A DNA stretch of 64,000 nucleotides from Epidermidibacterium keratini (lineage in GTDB: Bacteria; Actinomycetota; Actinomycetes; Mycobacteriales; Antricoccaceae): positions 2,786,067 to 2,850,066 of the forward strand of contig NZ_CP047156.1 of the NCBI RefSeq assembly GCF_009834025.1. The letters run 5' to 3'. Position 1 is the stretch's first letter, and each line of letters begins with the position of its first letter. The translations under genes and the position numbers were made by a program. The notes beneath the pieces are model-generated. The model saw nothing but the letters and a program-made list of their open reading frames with translations. It did no database searches and was not told where the DNA came from. Of the stretch, positions 55,503 through 63,970 are shown one piece after another.

Positions 55503-56464
55503 GCAGGCAACTCGCTCGCCCGACGGAGCACCATCGCGGTCAGTGCCGCGACGAGTACGACGATGGCCAGCCAGCCGGCCGCGGTCCACACATCTGGGCG
55601 CAACAACGGCTGACCTCGGAGGGCCTGCACCGTCACCAGCGCGGTGACGGCGGCGTAACCGAGAGCCGCGATGGCGACGAGCTGGGTACGGGTGTGCGCG
55701 TTGGCCAACCGTGCCCAACGACGCGATGCGGCGGCGAGCGCGGCCGCGACCAGCGGCAGCAGCTGCAATGCGTGGATTCCCACGAAATGCCCGATCCGTA
55801 GGTCGCCGCCGCCGGTGCTCCACCCGACCACCGGCAGGCCCGCACCGCCGTCGGGTACGCCGACAGAGTGGGCACCGGCCAACGTCGGAGCCGCGCCGGC
55901 GTCCATTGCCGCTTCCTGGTCGGGCGTCGGTTGCGTCATCAGGAACGCGATCGCCATACCCGCCAGCGAAATCAACGCGCCGCAGCGAATTGCCATGCGT
56001 AGGGGAGCGTCGATGTCGCCGAGCTTCCAGACCAGCAGCGTGAGGGCCGCGGTGGCGATCCACAACACGAGGATTGCGCTTCCGGCGATCGCAAAGAGCG
56101 TGGTGTCGAGGGTGGTGGAGATGTTGAAATGGCTGACCCGCCCCCGCGCGGCTTGCGCGGCGATCCAGATCATCTCCACGATCGCGGTGCCGGACAGTAC
56201 GACGGCCAATGCGCGGCCCGCGCGAGCGAACCGGTCCGGCACGTACTTCATCAGCCAGGCCCAGCTGAGGCAGAAGATTGCCATGGACACGGTGAATTTC
56301 CAGGGTTTGAGCCAGATCGGCTGGCCAAGTAGCTGTCGCGAATCGAGCGCCATGAGCGCGAGGCAGACGAGGCTGCCGGCGAGCATCGCAAGGCCGGTGA
56401 CCGTCAGCGGCCTGTTCCAGCTGGCGAGCGCGGTGCGGGTGCGATTTACCTGGGTGGCTGACAT
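55421..56464 (-). CDS. Multi-pass membrane protein of unknown function
   Basis: A 347-residue protein from the ATG at 56464 (GAGGAG 5 nt upstream; an ATG-less extension to 56497 is less likely). About eight hydrophobic helices can be seen, including LTVTGLAMLAGSLVCLALMA and WKFTVSMAIFCLSWAWLMKY, with a conserved-looking IWLKPWKF and RIGHFVGIHALQLLPLVAAA. I do not recognise the family. It is divergent from a MerR gene with an AGATAG palindrome between them, so it may be the regulator's target. The last 26 residues are encoded inside the opposing transporter gene. Confidence 0.7.
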   Translation of the reverse strand: MSATQVNRTRTALASWNRPLTVTGLAMLAGSLVCLALMALDSRQLLGQPIWLKPWKFTVSMAIFCLSWAWLMKYVPDRFARAGRALAVVLSGTAIVEMIWIAAQAARGRVSHFNISTTLDTTLFAIAGSAILVLWIATAALTLLVWKLGDIDAPLRMAIRCGALISLAGMAIAFLMTQPTPDQEAAMDAGAAPTLAGAHSVGVPDGGAGLPVVGWSTGGGDLRIGHFVGIHALQLLPLVAAALAAASRRWARLANAHTRTQLVAIAALGYAAVTALVTVQALRGQPLLRPDVWTAAGWLAIVVLVAALTAMVLRRASELPAQTEMSVSLVSRTASVQASEMSPTKEM

Positions 56465-56511
56465 CGTGGCTCCTCGGAGAGCATCGGGCGGCGACATCGA
56501 CGGAGAGTGTC

Positions 56512-56531
56512 GCTATCTATTTACAGATAGC
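56512..56531. promoter_or_regulatory. Inverted repeat between the membrane-protein and MerR genes
   Basis: GCTATCT (56512-56518) and AGATAGC (56525-56531) form a perfect 7-bp dyad with a 6-bp spacer, 48 bp upstream of the membrane-protein start and 116 bp upstream of merR. A related ATCTGTTAG lies at 56561. It is a candidate operator for the MerR protein. Confidence 0.55.
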
Positions 56532-56647
56532 ATTACTCTCTGAATATGGAAAGTCAAGGTATCTGTTAGGGTTTGTGCCGACGTCGCCCGTCGTTCACTC
56601 GCACCCGAAGCGCACCCGAATGCGTTCAACTGCCCGAGGAGGTTGCC

Positions 56648-57331
56648 GTGCGGATGGCAGAGCTCAGCCGTAGCGCCGGCGTACCCGTCGCCACGGTGAA
56701 GTACTACCTGCGCGAGGGACTGCTGCCGGCCGGAGAGCGCACCAGCGCCAACCAGGCGCAGTACGACGACGCGCATGTGCGGCGGCTGCGGTTGATCAAG
56801 GCGCTCTCGGAGTACGGCGGCATCTCCCTCGGCGGGATCCGCCACATCATCGGCAAGATCGACGACGGGGTGCCGCTCGGCGAAGTGCTGGGGGCGGTCG
56901 AGTTCGAGCTTGCTGGCGGCCAACAGGACACCGAGTCGCCGTCACAGCAGTGGGCGCGGACCTTGGTCGAAAACGTGGTCGCCGAGCAGCGGTGGGACCT
57001 CGACCCCGCGGGCGGCCAGTTTGCCCGCACCGTGGCGGTTTTAGCCGCCGCGCGCGACGCCGGTCACGGGGAGTTGCTTGAGCAGCTGTTGCCGATCTAC
57101 GCCGCGCACGCGACCACGATTGCGCAGGCGGACGTGGAGTCGGTGAGTGGCGGGCAGACGACCGACGATGTGGTCGAGGGAGCGGTGGCCGGCATCGTGC
57201 TCGGCGGCGCGATGCTGCTCGGGCTGCGCGAGCTCGCGCATGAGGCGGTGACGCACGCGACCGGGCTGGCCGACCGCGACAACCCTACTTCCAGGCAAAC
57301 ACCGGCTGCTCGAGGTCGGCGACGCGGGTAG
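56648..57331 (+). CDS. MerR family transcriptional regulator
   Basis: A 227-residue regulator. The GTG at 56648 has GAGGAGG 5 nt upstream and gives the standard start RMAELSRSAGVPVATVKYYL followed by REGLLPAGERTSANQAQYDD (HTH and wing). A helical C-terminal domain follows (LVENVVAEQRWDLDPAGGQF) with no obvious metal-binding cysteines, so it probably senses an organic ligand. It is divergent from the unknown membrane protein. Its 3' end overlaps the convergent Nudix gene by 47 bp. Confidence 0.85.
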   Translation: MRMAELSRSAGVPVATVKYYLREGLLPAGERTSANQAQYDDAHVRRLRLIKALSEYGGISLGGIRHIIGKIDDGVPLGEVLGAVEFELAGGQQDTESPSQQWARTLVENVVAEQRWDLDPAGGQFARTVAVLAAARDAGHGELLEQLLPIYAAHATTIAQADVESVSGGQTTDDVVEGAVAGIVLGGAMLLGLRELAHEAVTHATGLADRDNPTSRQTPAARGRRRG

Positions 57332-57890
57332 CGCGATCGGCGAGCACGACCTCGCGGAACTGGTACATCAGCGCTGCCGTGGGTGCGTGGATCAGCGACC
57401 CGCACAGTGGCAGCTGGATCACCGGCCGGTCAGACTCCGGGATCGTGATGAAGATCGGGTCGACCATCAGGTCCTCGAAGCTCACGTGCTCGAGCCGCGC
57501 GACCTCGGCCTCGTTGACGCGCAGCTGCGGATTGTCGCCACACCACGCCACGATCGGGCTGATGACGTAGCCCGAGCGGGTCTGGAAGTCGTCGAGCTCA
57601 CCGAGTACGGCGTCCGGGCCGAGCGCGATTCCCAGCTCCTCGTCCAGCTCGCGAAGGCCCGCCTCGATGACGCTCTCGCCCTCGTCGACCCGTCCGCCAG
57701 GAAGCGCCCACTGTCCGGAGTGCGCCCGCAGCTTCGGGTTGCGTTTGGTGAGCCAGATTCCGAGCACGCCGTCGACGGAAGCGATGGCGAGTACGACGGC
57801 GGCGGCGCGGTGCTCGCCATGGTCGATCTGGCGGACGTCGAAGGCGGCCAGCCGGTCGACGATCTGCTGGCGGGTGAGCTGCAAGGACAT
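57285..57890 (-). CDS. Nudix hydrolase, CoA pyrophosphatase (NudL)-like
   Basis: A 201-residue Nudix protein. The complete Nudix box starts at GGRVDEGESVIEAGLRELDE and continues into ELG, giving Gx5Ex7REx2EExG. The preceding LTKRNPKLRAHSGQWALPGG is the pattern of the NudL/YeaB-type CoA pyrophosphatases. It would hydrolyse CoA or acyl-CoA to phosphopantetheine products, which fits a genome region rich in acyl-CoA enzymes, though the exact substrate is inferred from the motif only. Confidence 0.88.
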   Translation of the reverse strand: MSLQLTRQQIVDRLAAFDVRQIDHGEHRAAAVVLAIASVDGVLGIWLTKRNPKLRAHSGQWALPGGRVDEGESVIEAGLRELDEELGIALGPDAVLGELDDFQTRSGYVISPIVAWCGDNPQLRVNEAEVARLEHVSFEDLMVDPIFITIPESDRPVIQLPLCGSLIHAPTAALMYQFREVVLADRATRVADLEQPVFAWK

Positions 57891-58004
57891 GTGAGTTTCC
57901 CGGATTGGAGGTCAGCTCGACCTTACTCGTCGTGCGCGAGGCCGACGCTCGTGTCCGAGCGCACTTCTATGCTGAGCCGACAGAGCCCAGACAAGGGAGC
58001 GCTC

Positions 58005-58511
58005 ATGTCCACGACGATCGCGCGATCTCATGAGGTCATCGACTCACCGATCGGACCGCTCACCGTGGTCGCATCCGATGCGGGGGTGTGCGGGCTCTAC
58101 ATGCAGGAGCACCGCTGGCCGGTGAGTGAGCAGCAGGCCGGCCGCCGCGTTGCCGGAGCGGCCGGCGTTGCCGCCGACCAGCTGGCGGCGTACTTCGCCG
58201 GAGAGCTGACCGATTTCGACGTACCGCTGGATCTGCACGGCACCGACTTCCAGCTGCGCGTCTGGAATGCGCTGCGACAGATCCCGTATGGGCACACCCG
58301 CAGCTATCTGCAGCAGTCCCAGGTGATCGGTGACGTGCGCGCGATCCGGGCAGTCGGCACGGCCAACGGCCGCAACCCGGTCAGCATCATCGTGCCGTGC
58401 CACCGGGTGGTCGGTAGCGACGGCTCGCTCACCGGCTACGGCGGAGGAGTGGAGCGCAAGCGGTTCTTACTCGATCTTGAGTCGCGAGTCGCCGGCGAGA
58501 CGCTTTTCTAG
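58005..58511 (+). CDS. ogt: Methylated-DNA--protein-cysteine methyltransferase
   Basis: A 168-residue Ogt/MGMT protein. The suicide acceptor Cys132 lies in IIVPCHRVVGSDGSLTGYGG, preceded by the DNA-binding helix VRAIRAVGTANGRNPV (111-126) with its Arg finger region. The N-terminal domain has SPIGPLTVVASDAGVCGLYM. It transfers the alkyl group of O6-alkylguanine to itself, repairing DNA directly. The start at 58005 is chosen by family length; an upstream in-frame extension runs antisense through the Nudix gene. Confidence 0.93.
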   Translation: MSTTIARSHEVIDSPIGPLTVVASDAGVCGLYMQEHRWPVSEQQAGRRVAGAAGVAADQLAAYFAGELTDFDVPLDLHGTDFQLRVWNALRQIPYGHTRSYLQQSQVIGDVRAIRAVGTANGRNPVSIIVPCHRVVGSDGSLTGYGGGVERKRFLLDLESRVAGETLF

Positions 58512-58537
58512 GGCCAGACACCTGGCTCGCAGCGGGT

Positions 58538-60127
58538 CTAGCGCAGGGCGGCGAGCTCGGCGTCGAAGAGCTTGGTGCATTCCCACCGCAGCGCCTCGCG
58601 GTCCTCGGGTGCGAAGCCGGCGCGGATCCGCCGGTCCAGGAAGTCATCGACGCTGAGGGCGCCCTCGGCACGAGCGGCGAAGACGACTTCGATGCCCAGC
58701 ACCGGCTGGCCCTCGACGACCGGCTCGAGCAGCTCGGGCCGGTCAGCGGCGAGCCGCTGCAGCATCGGTGCCTCCAGCCCAAACCGCCGCACGAGGCGTG
58801 GCAGCGCTGGCAGGCCGGCCAGCGTCTGCTGGTCGGCCGCGCCGACGAGCGGGAGCTCGGCGGTCACGCAGGGGGCGTCGTACTCCAGGCGGCGGGCAGC
58901 GGCATCGACGGCGTCCTGCGCCATCTGGCGATACGTCGTCAGCTTGCCGCCGGCGATCGTGATCATCTTGCCGGCCTCGTCGATCAGCAGGTGACGCCGG
59001 GAGATGTCGGCGCTTTGCGACGACTTCGCGCTCTGCACCAGCGGGCGAAGTCCGGCGTAGCGCCCGATGATGTCGGCGGGCCCGAGCGGGTCGGCGAGCG
59101 CGCGGTTGATCGTCTCCAGCAGGAACTGCTCGTCGGCGGCCGGGATGTTTACGTCGTAGCCGTCGGCGTCCGGAGCCATGTGGTCAGTCAGCCCGAGATA
59201 GGTCAGCCCGTCTGGCTGGGGGATGGCAAAGACGTAGCGTCCGAAGTGCCCGGGCACCGGGACGGTGACGATCGCCCGCGGGTTGCCCAGGCGCTCGCTG
59301 CGCACAACGAGGTGGGTGCCCCGGCTCGGTGTCGTGGTGAGATCCGGTTCGAGGTCACCGGCCCACACGCCGCCGGCGTTGATGACGGTGCGCGCATGCA
59401 CGATGAACGACTCGCCGCTGAGCTCGTCGGTGAGCGTGGCCGAGCGCGGGTTGACCGCGGATGCGCTGCAGCGTGTGACAACCTGCGCGCCGTGGGCCGA
59501 CGCCGTGCGGGCCAACGCGATGACGAGGCGTACGTCGTCCTCGAGCTGGCCGTCCCAGTAGGTGAGCCCGCCGCGCAGCCCGATCGTGCTGACGGCAGGG
59601 GCGAGCAGCCCGACCTCAAACTTCGAGATCCGCGAGGGCGGCGGCAGCAGGCTGGTCGACGTACCGCAGCTGCGCCGCAACACATCACCGAGACGCAGGC
59701 CGGTCATCGCTAGCGCCGAGTCCCGGCGGCTGAGATAGCTGCCGATGGGGATCAGGTTTTCGGCCGGCCTGGCCAGGTGCGGCGCGATGGTGGTCAGCAG
59801 CCGGTGGCGTTCCAGTGCCGACTCACGGGCGATCGAGACGTCGCCTTTGGCGAGATAGCGCAGCCCGCCGTGGACGAGCTTGCTGCTGTATCCGCTGGTG
59901 CCGCTGCCGAGGTCTCGACGCTCAACCAACGCGACGCGCAGCCCTCGGGTCGCGGCATCGAGCGCGACTCCGGCTCCAGTGACGCCGCCGCCGATCACGA
60001 GCACGTCGATCGGCTCGCTGCCGGTCGCGGCGAGCGTGTCAAGAGCGTGCGCGCGGGTTCGCGCATTGATCCAGGCGCCGGTCGGCACCCCCGATTCGGA
60101 CACGCTGGGCTGGTCAGGCGATGTCAC
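58538..60127 (-). CDS. glpD: Glycerol-3-phosphate dehydrogenase (FAD)
   Basis: A 529-residue flavoenzyme from a GTG at 60127. The FAD-binding fold VLVIGGGVTGAGVALDAATR (GGGVTGAG at 46-53) is followed by SGTSGYSSKLVHGGLRYLAK, the GlpD/GlpA signature, then GGLTYWDGQLEDDVRLVIAL, NAGGVWAG and the motif IAGGKLTTYRQMA. It oxidises glycerol 3-phosphate to dihydroxyacetone phosphate at the membrane, feeding electrons to quinone. It is divergent from an AGPS-like gene, the arrangement seen for Rv2249c and Rv2251 in Mycobacterium tuberculosis (recalled). Confidence 0.93.
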   Translation of the reverse strand: MTSPDQPSVSESGVPTGAWINARTRAHALDTLAATGSEPIDVLVIGGGVTGAGVALDAATRGLRVALVERRDLGSGTSGYSSKLVHGGLRYLAKGDVSIARESALERHRLLTTIAPHLARPAENLIPIGSYLSRRDSALAMTGLRLGDVLRRSCGTSTSLLPPPSRISKFEVGLLAPAVSTIGLRGGLTYWDGQLEDDVRLVIALARTASAHGAQVVTRCSASAVNPRSATLTDELSGESFIVHARTVINAGGVWAGDLEPDLTTTPSRGTHLVVRSERLGNPRAIVTVPVPGHFGRYVFAIPQPDGLTYLGLTDHMAPDADGYDVNIPAADEQFLLETINRALADPLGPADIIGRYAGLRPLVQSAKSSQSADISRRHLLIDEAGKMITIAGGKLTTYRQMAQDAVDAAARRLEYDAPCVTAELPLVGAADQQTLAGLPALPRLVRRFGLEAPMLQRLAADRPELLEPVVEGQPVLGIEVVFAARAEGALSVDDFLDRRIRAGFAPEDREALRWECTKLFDAELAALR

Positions 60128-60222
60128 CGGCGCCCCTTTCTGCTGCTGATGCTCAATTTACTCACGTCGAGACGCCTCGGCCTCGGTGAGACATACTGTC
60201 ACCCCACGCTGAAGGAGTGTCG

Positions 60223-61878
60223 TTGAACGAGAATTTGAGCGAGTCGGTCGCGCCGTCGATCTGGTGGGGCTGGGGCGACCCGCAAAAAGCCGGGTCCCTG
60301 TCGCCGGATGCCGAGAAGATGTTGCGCGAGGAGTACGGCGTCGATCCGGTCGAGACGTTTGCTCCGGTGCCGCTGGAGCAGGTGCGCATGCCGGAGAGCG
60401 CGCTGGACACCGACGACCTCCGCGCGTTGCGTGGCACCGACAGCGACGTGCTGCTGGACACCGAGGAACGTGCGTCGCACAGTGGTGGCAAGAGCTATCC
60501 GGACCTCTACCGGCGGCGTACTGGCGACTGCGAGAACGCTCCGGATGCCGTCGTGTGCCCGCGAAGCGACGAGGCGATCGCAGACATACTTGCGATCTGC
60601 GTCGAGCGTGACCTCGCCGTCGTGCCGTACGGCGGCGGCACCAGTGTCGTTGGTGGGCTCGAGCCGCTGCGCGGTGGCAAGCGAGCGTTGCTGAGCCTTG
60701 ACCTGCGCCACCTCTCCAGCATGAGCGACCTCGACGAGGCCAACCGCACCGCGACCTTCGGAGCCGGCATCCGCGGCCCGGCCATCGAGGCGGCCCTTCG
60801 CGGGCACAAGCTGACCCTCGGGCACTACCCGCAGAGCCACCAGCAGGCGAGCCTCGGCGGCTACGTCGCGACCCGCTCGGCCGGTCAGGCCTCGACGGGA
60901 TACGGGCGGTCGGACCAGCTGGTGCAGCGGGTCCGGGTGATCACGCCGCGCGGTCCGATCGACCTCGGCTCGGACGTGCCGGCGTCGGCCGCGGGACCGA
61001 AGCTGATCGACGTACTCATCGGAAGCGAGGGCACGCTCGGCGTGATCAGCGAGGTCACGATGCACGTGCACGCCGCGCCGAAGACGAAGAAGTACGCCGC
61101 CTGGGCCTTCGACAGCTTCGCCAGCGGGGCGCGCGCGATCCAGGCCGCCACCCACGAGTGCGGAAAGAGCCAGCTGCCGGCCGTGTGCCGGCTCTCTGAC
61201 GCCGAGGAGACCCGGATCGGGCTGGTGATGTCCGGTGGTCTGAAGGCCCGCGCCGTATCGAAGTATCTCAATGTTCGCGGTGCGGCAAAGCCGGCCCTGG
61301 GCATCTTCATCTGGGAGGGCGACGACGACGTCACGAACCTGGCAAAGAAAAAGGTCGAGAAGGTATTTGCCGCGCACGGCGGCATCCGGCTCGGCGGGAC
61401 CGCCGCGAAGTCGTGGGAGCACGGTCGCTTCTCCTCGCCGTACCTGCGCGACGGGCTGATGGGCCGGGGCATCTTCGTCGAGACGCTGGAGACGGCAGCC
61501 TCGTGGTCCCGGCTGCAGGCGACGTACCTGACGATCCAGTCGGCGATCGAGGAGGCGCTCGGCTCGCCGTCGTCGGTGCAGTGCCACATCTCGCACGTGT
61601 ACGACGCTGGTGCATCGCTCTACTTCACGTTCCTGGCCCGGGCCGAGGAGGATCCGATCGCGCAGTGGCGGCGCGTCAAGACCGCAGCCAGCGAGGCAAT
61701 CGTGGACGCCGGCGCGACGATCACCCACCATCACGCGGTCGGCGCCGACCATGCGCCGTACCTCTCGCACGAGATCGGCGATCTGGGCTTGGACGTGCTG
61801 CGATCCATCAAGGCGACCCTTGACCCGTCCGGCGTACTGAACCCCGGCAAGCTCATGCGCGCGAGCGACGATGCCTGA
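60223..61878 (+). CDS. FAD-binding oxidase, alkyldihydroxyacetonephosphate synthase-like
   Basis: A 551-residue VAO/PCMH-fold flavoprotein. The start is probably the TTG at 60223, because GAAGGAG (60211-60217) lies 5 nt before it and would overlap the alternative GTG at 60217. Motifs: SIWWGWGDP, VVPYGGGTSVVGGLEPL (FAD pyrophosphate loop), LTLGHYPQSHQQASLGGYVA, GSEGTLGVISEVTM and THHHAVGADHAPYL with the HHH active-site strand of AGPS. In eukaryotes this enzyme makes ether lipids; the actinobacterial homologue (Rv2251) is uncharacterised. It overlaps the next kinase gene by 8 bp. Confidence 0.88.
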   Translation: MNENLSESVAPSIWWGWGDPQKAGSLSPDAEKMLREEYGVDPVETFAPVPLEQVRMPESALDTDDLRALRGTDSDVLLDTEERASHSGGKSYPDLYRRRTGDCENAPDAVVCPRSDEAIADILAICVERDLAVVPYGGGTSVVGGLEPLRGGKRALLSLDLRHLSSMSDLDEANRTATFGAGIRGPAIEAALRGHKLTLGHYPQSHQQASLGGYVATRSAGQASTGYGRSDQLVQRVRVITPRGPIDLGSDVPASAAGPKLIDVLIGSEGTLGVISEVTMHVHAAPKTKKYAAWAFDSFASGARAIQAATHECGKSQLPAVCRLSDAEETRIGLVMSGGLKARAVSKYLNVRGAAKPALGIFIWEGDDDVTNLAKKKVEKVFAAHGGIRLGGTAAKSWEHGRFSSPYLRDGLMGRGIFVETLETAASWSRLQATYLTIQSAIEEALGSPSSVQCHISHVYDAGASLYFTFLARAEEDPIAQWRRVKTAASEAIVDAGATITHHHAVGADHAPYLSHEIGDLGLDVLRSIKATLDPSGVLNPGKLMRASDDA

Positions 61879-62788
61879 GGTGCCACCGGCCGGAGTGTCG
61901 CTGCTGCTTGTCGTCAACCCGAACTCGCGAGCGGCGCGCAAGGGTCGCGTCGCCCCGGTGCGGCAGGCATTGGTCACCCAGGGGTACGACGTCGAGGTAG
62001 CCACCAGCCAGAGCGGAGCCGACCTTGAGCACATCGTTGCCGCGTCCCAGCCGGGGCAGATCGTCGCGGCGCTCGGTGGCGACGGAACCATCGCGCTCGC
62101 CGCCCGCGGTGCCTACCGGTCCGGCGCGATCTTGCTGCCGCTGCCGGGCGGACGTGGCAACGACCTGTGTGACTGGCTCGGGATCGGCACCGACCCCGTC
62201 GTCGCGGCTCGCCGCGTCTCGGCGTACACCGTGCAGCAGCTCGACGCGGCCACCGCCAACGGTGAGCTGTTCATCGGTGTGGCGACCATCGGGTTCGACT
62301 CGCTGGCCAACCGCTATGCCAACGAGATGCGCGTCATTAAGGGCAAGTCGGTCTACATCGCCGGTGGCGCTAAGGCGCTCGCGAAGTGGCGGGGCGCGGA
62401 GTTTCCGCTGCGCATCGACGGCGAGGAGGTCGACGCGCGCGGCATGTCGGTGACGATCGGCAACTCCGGACAGTACGGCGGCGGGATCAAGATCTGCCCG
62501 CGCGCGGTGATGGACGACGGGCTGCTCGACGTACTCGTCGCCGGCGAGGTCAGCAAGCCGGGGTACGTCGCGATGCTGCCCAAGCTGCAGGCCGGTACGC
62601 ACCTCGACCATCCGCAGGTGCGGTATCTGCGCGGACGGCGGATCGAGATCGGCGTACCGCAGAGCACGAACCCGAAGCTGCAGGGCGAGATCGTGCTGTA
62701 TGCCGACGGAGATCCGGTTGCCAGCCCGCCGATCACCATCGAGGTCGTGCCGCGGGCTGTGAGAGTTCTGGCACCTCCGGCCCGCTAG
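61871..62788 (+). CDS. Diacylglycerol/lipid kinase family protein
   Basis: A 305-residue DAGK-catalytic-domain protein. VNPNSRAARKG (15-25), the nucleotide-binding GGDGT (69-73), PLPGGRGNDL and ISVTIGNSGQYGGG-type strand (MSVTIGNSGQYGGGIKICP) followed by MDDGLLDVLV are diagnostic. It phosphorylates diacylglycerol or a related lipid. Its mycobacterial counterpart Rv2252 is implicated in phosphatidylinositol mannoside synthesis (recalled). It is translationally coupled to the AGPS-like gene, suggesting linked glycerolipid metabolism with the divergent glpD. Confidence 0.9.
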   Translation: MPEVPPAGVSLLLVVNPNSRAARKGRVAPVRQALVTQGYDVEVATSQSGADLEHIVAASQPGQIVAALGGDGTIALAARGAYRSGAILLPLPGGRGNDLCDWLGIGTDPVVAARRVSAYTVQQLDAATANGELFIGVATIGFDSLANRYANEMRVIKGKSVYIAGGAKALAKWRGAEFPLRIDGEEVDARGMSVTIGNSGQYGGGIKICPRAVMDDGLLDVLVAGEVSKPGYVAMLPKLQAGTHLDHPQVRYLRGRRIEIGVPQSTNPKLQGEIVLYADGDPVASPPITIEVVPRAVRVLAPPAR

Positions 62789-62827
62789 GTACGCCACCGT
62801 AGGTTACTGGCCGGTATCTTGGCCTTT

Positions 62828-63970
62828 ATGAGGCCTTGGCGAGGTGCGATGGTGCGGCGTACTGCCGCGCTGGGCTTGGTGTGCCTCGTGCTCGCGGCGT
62901 GCACTCGCTCGGATCAGTCCGCCGATGACCCGCAGCCGGACTGCACTCCCTTCAAGCAGGCGAGCTCGGTCGAGGAGCTCAACCAGCAGATCCAGACTGC
63001 CCGCTCGTCACCGGAGTTTCGTGGTGGCGATGTCGGGGCGAGCGTGCCGCTCCAGGATGGACGAAGCCTGTGGATCTTCGGTGACACGCTCCGCGGCCCG
63101 GAGTACGGCAACCGGATGGTGCGCAACTCGATGCTGCTGTTTGAAAAAGACTGCATTCGCACCATCCCGGGCGAGAATGGCGGCGCGATCATTCCCGATC
63201 GCGGCGACGGCGTGGGCTACTGGCCGATGTCGATCGCGGTTGTGCCCAAAGGCGAGGGCGAGCTCGTCGGGGTGATGTCGCAGCGGGTGCGCACGACCGG
63301 CGACGGGAGCGAGGCCTGGGGGTTTGAGACGCTCGGTCCGTCGATCGCGGTGTTCGTCGTACGTCCCGGCAAGGATCCGGTCTTGTCGCTGGTGCGCGAC
63401 TTTGGCCCGGATGATCCGGCGCGCACGAATCCGGCGTGGGGCGCCGCGTCCTGGATCCAGGACGGCTACGTCTACCTCTACGGCACGTCCAACCCCGGCG
63501 ACGGCTCGGCGTTCGGCTACGCGCTTCGTGTAGCGCGGGTGCCGATCGAGCAGATCGTCGACCAGAGCGCCTGGACCTACTGGGATGGGCAGCAGTGGCA
63601 GGCCGACCCGGCCGCGGCCGCCGTACTCATCGAGCCGATCGGCGGTGTCTCGCAGACCCTGTCGGTCATCTTCAAGGACGGTAAGTGGTACGCGATCAGC
63701 AAGCGTGACGACTTCCTCGGCAGCGACCTCGTCGTGTGGAGCGCCGACGCGCCGACCGGCCCCTTTGAGGCCAGTGACCCGGTGGCGAAGATCCCGTCGG
63801 ACTTCAACGCCAACCTGTATCTCTACATGCCGCTGGCGCACCCCGAGCTCTTTCCGCAGCCGGGCTCGCTCGTGGTCTCGGTCTCGCGCAACACCGACAG
63901 CCTGTCGAAGATCGAGAAGAACCCGACGCTCTATCGTCCGGAGTTCATGACGATCACGCTGCCGTCCTGA
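62828..63970 (+). CDS. Secreted lipoprotein, DUF4185-like
   Basis: A 380-residue protein with a signal peptide (MRPWRGAMVRRTAALG...) and lipobox LVLAAC, Cys25 as lipid anchor. The body repeats beta-propeller-like elements: LWIFGDTLRGPEYGNRMVRN, VGYWPMSIAVV, DGYVYLYGTSNPGDGSAFGY and SDLVVWSADAPTGPFE, consistent with a five-bladed glycosidase-like propeller of the DUF4185 type. Function unknown; arabinan- or glycan-degrading activities are known in related propellers. It follows the lipid kinase by 39 bp. The ATG at 62828 is preferred over a TTG at 62819. Confidence 0.75.
   Translation: MRPWRGAMVRRTAALGLVCLVLAACTRSDQSADDPQPDCTPFKQASSVEELNQQIQTARSSPEFRGGDVGASVPLQDGRSLWIFGDTLRGPEYGNRMVRNSMLLFEKDCIRTIPGENGGAIIPDRGDGVGYWPMSIAVVPKGEGELVGVMSQRVRTTGDGSEAWGFETLGPSIAVFVVRPGKDPVLSLVRDFGPDDPARTNPAWGAASWIQDGYVYLYGTSNPGDGSAFGYALRVARVPIEQIVDQSAWTYWDGQQWQADPAAAAVLIEPIGGVSQTLSVIFKDGKWYAISKRDDFLGSDLVVWSADAPTGPFEASDPVAKIPSDFNANLYLYMPLAHPELFPQPGSLVVSVSRNTDSLSKIEKNPTLYRPEFMTITLPS

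Noticed and set aside
60199..62091. A 630-codon open frame antisense to the AGPS-like gene
   Set aside because: Arg-rich translation without motifs, fully covered by the well-supported flavoprotein and lipid kinase genes on the other strand.
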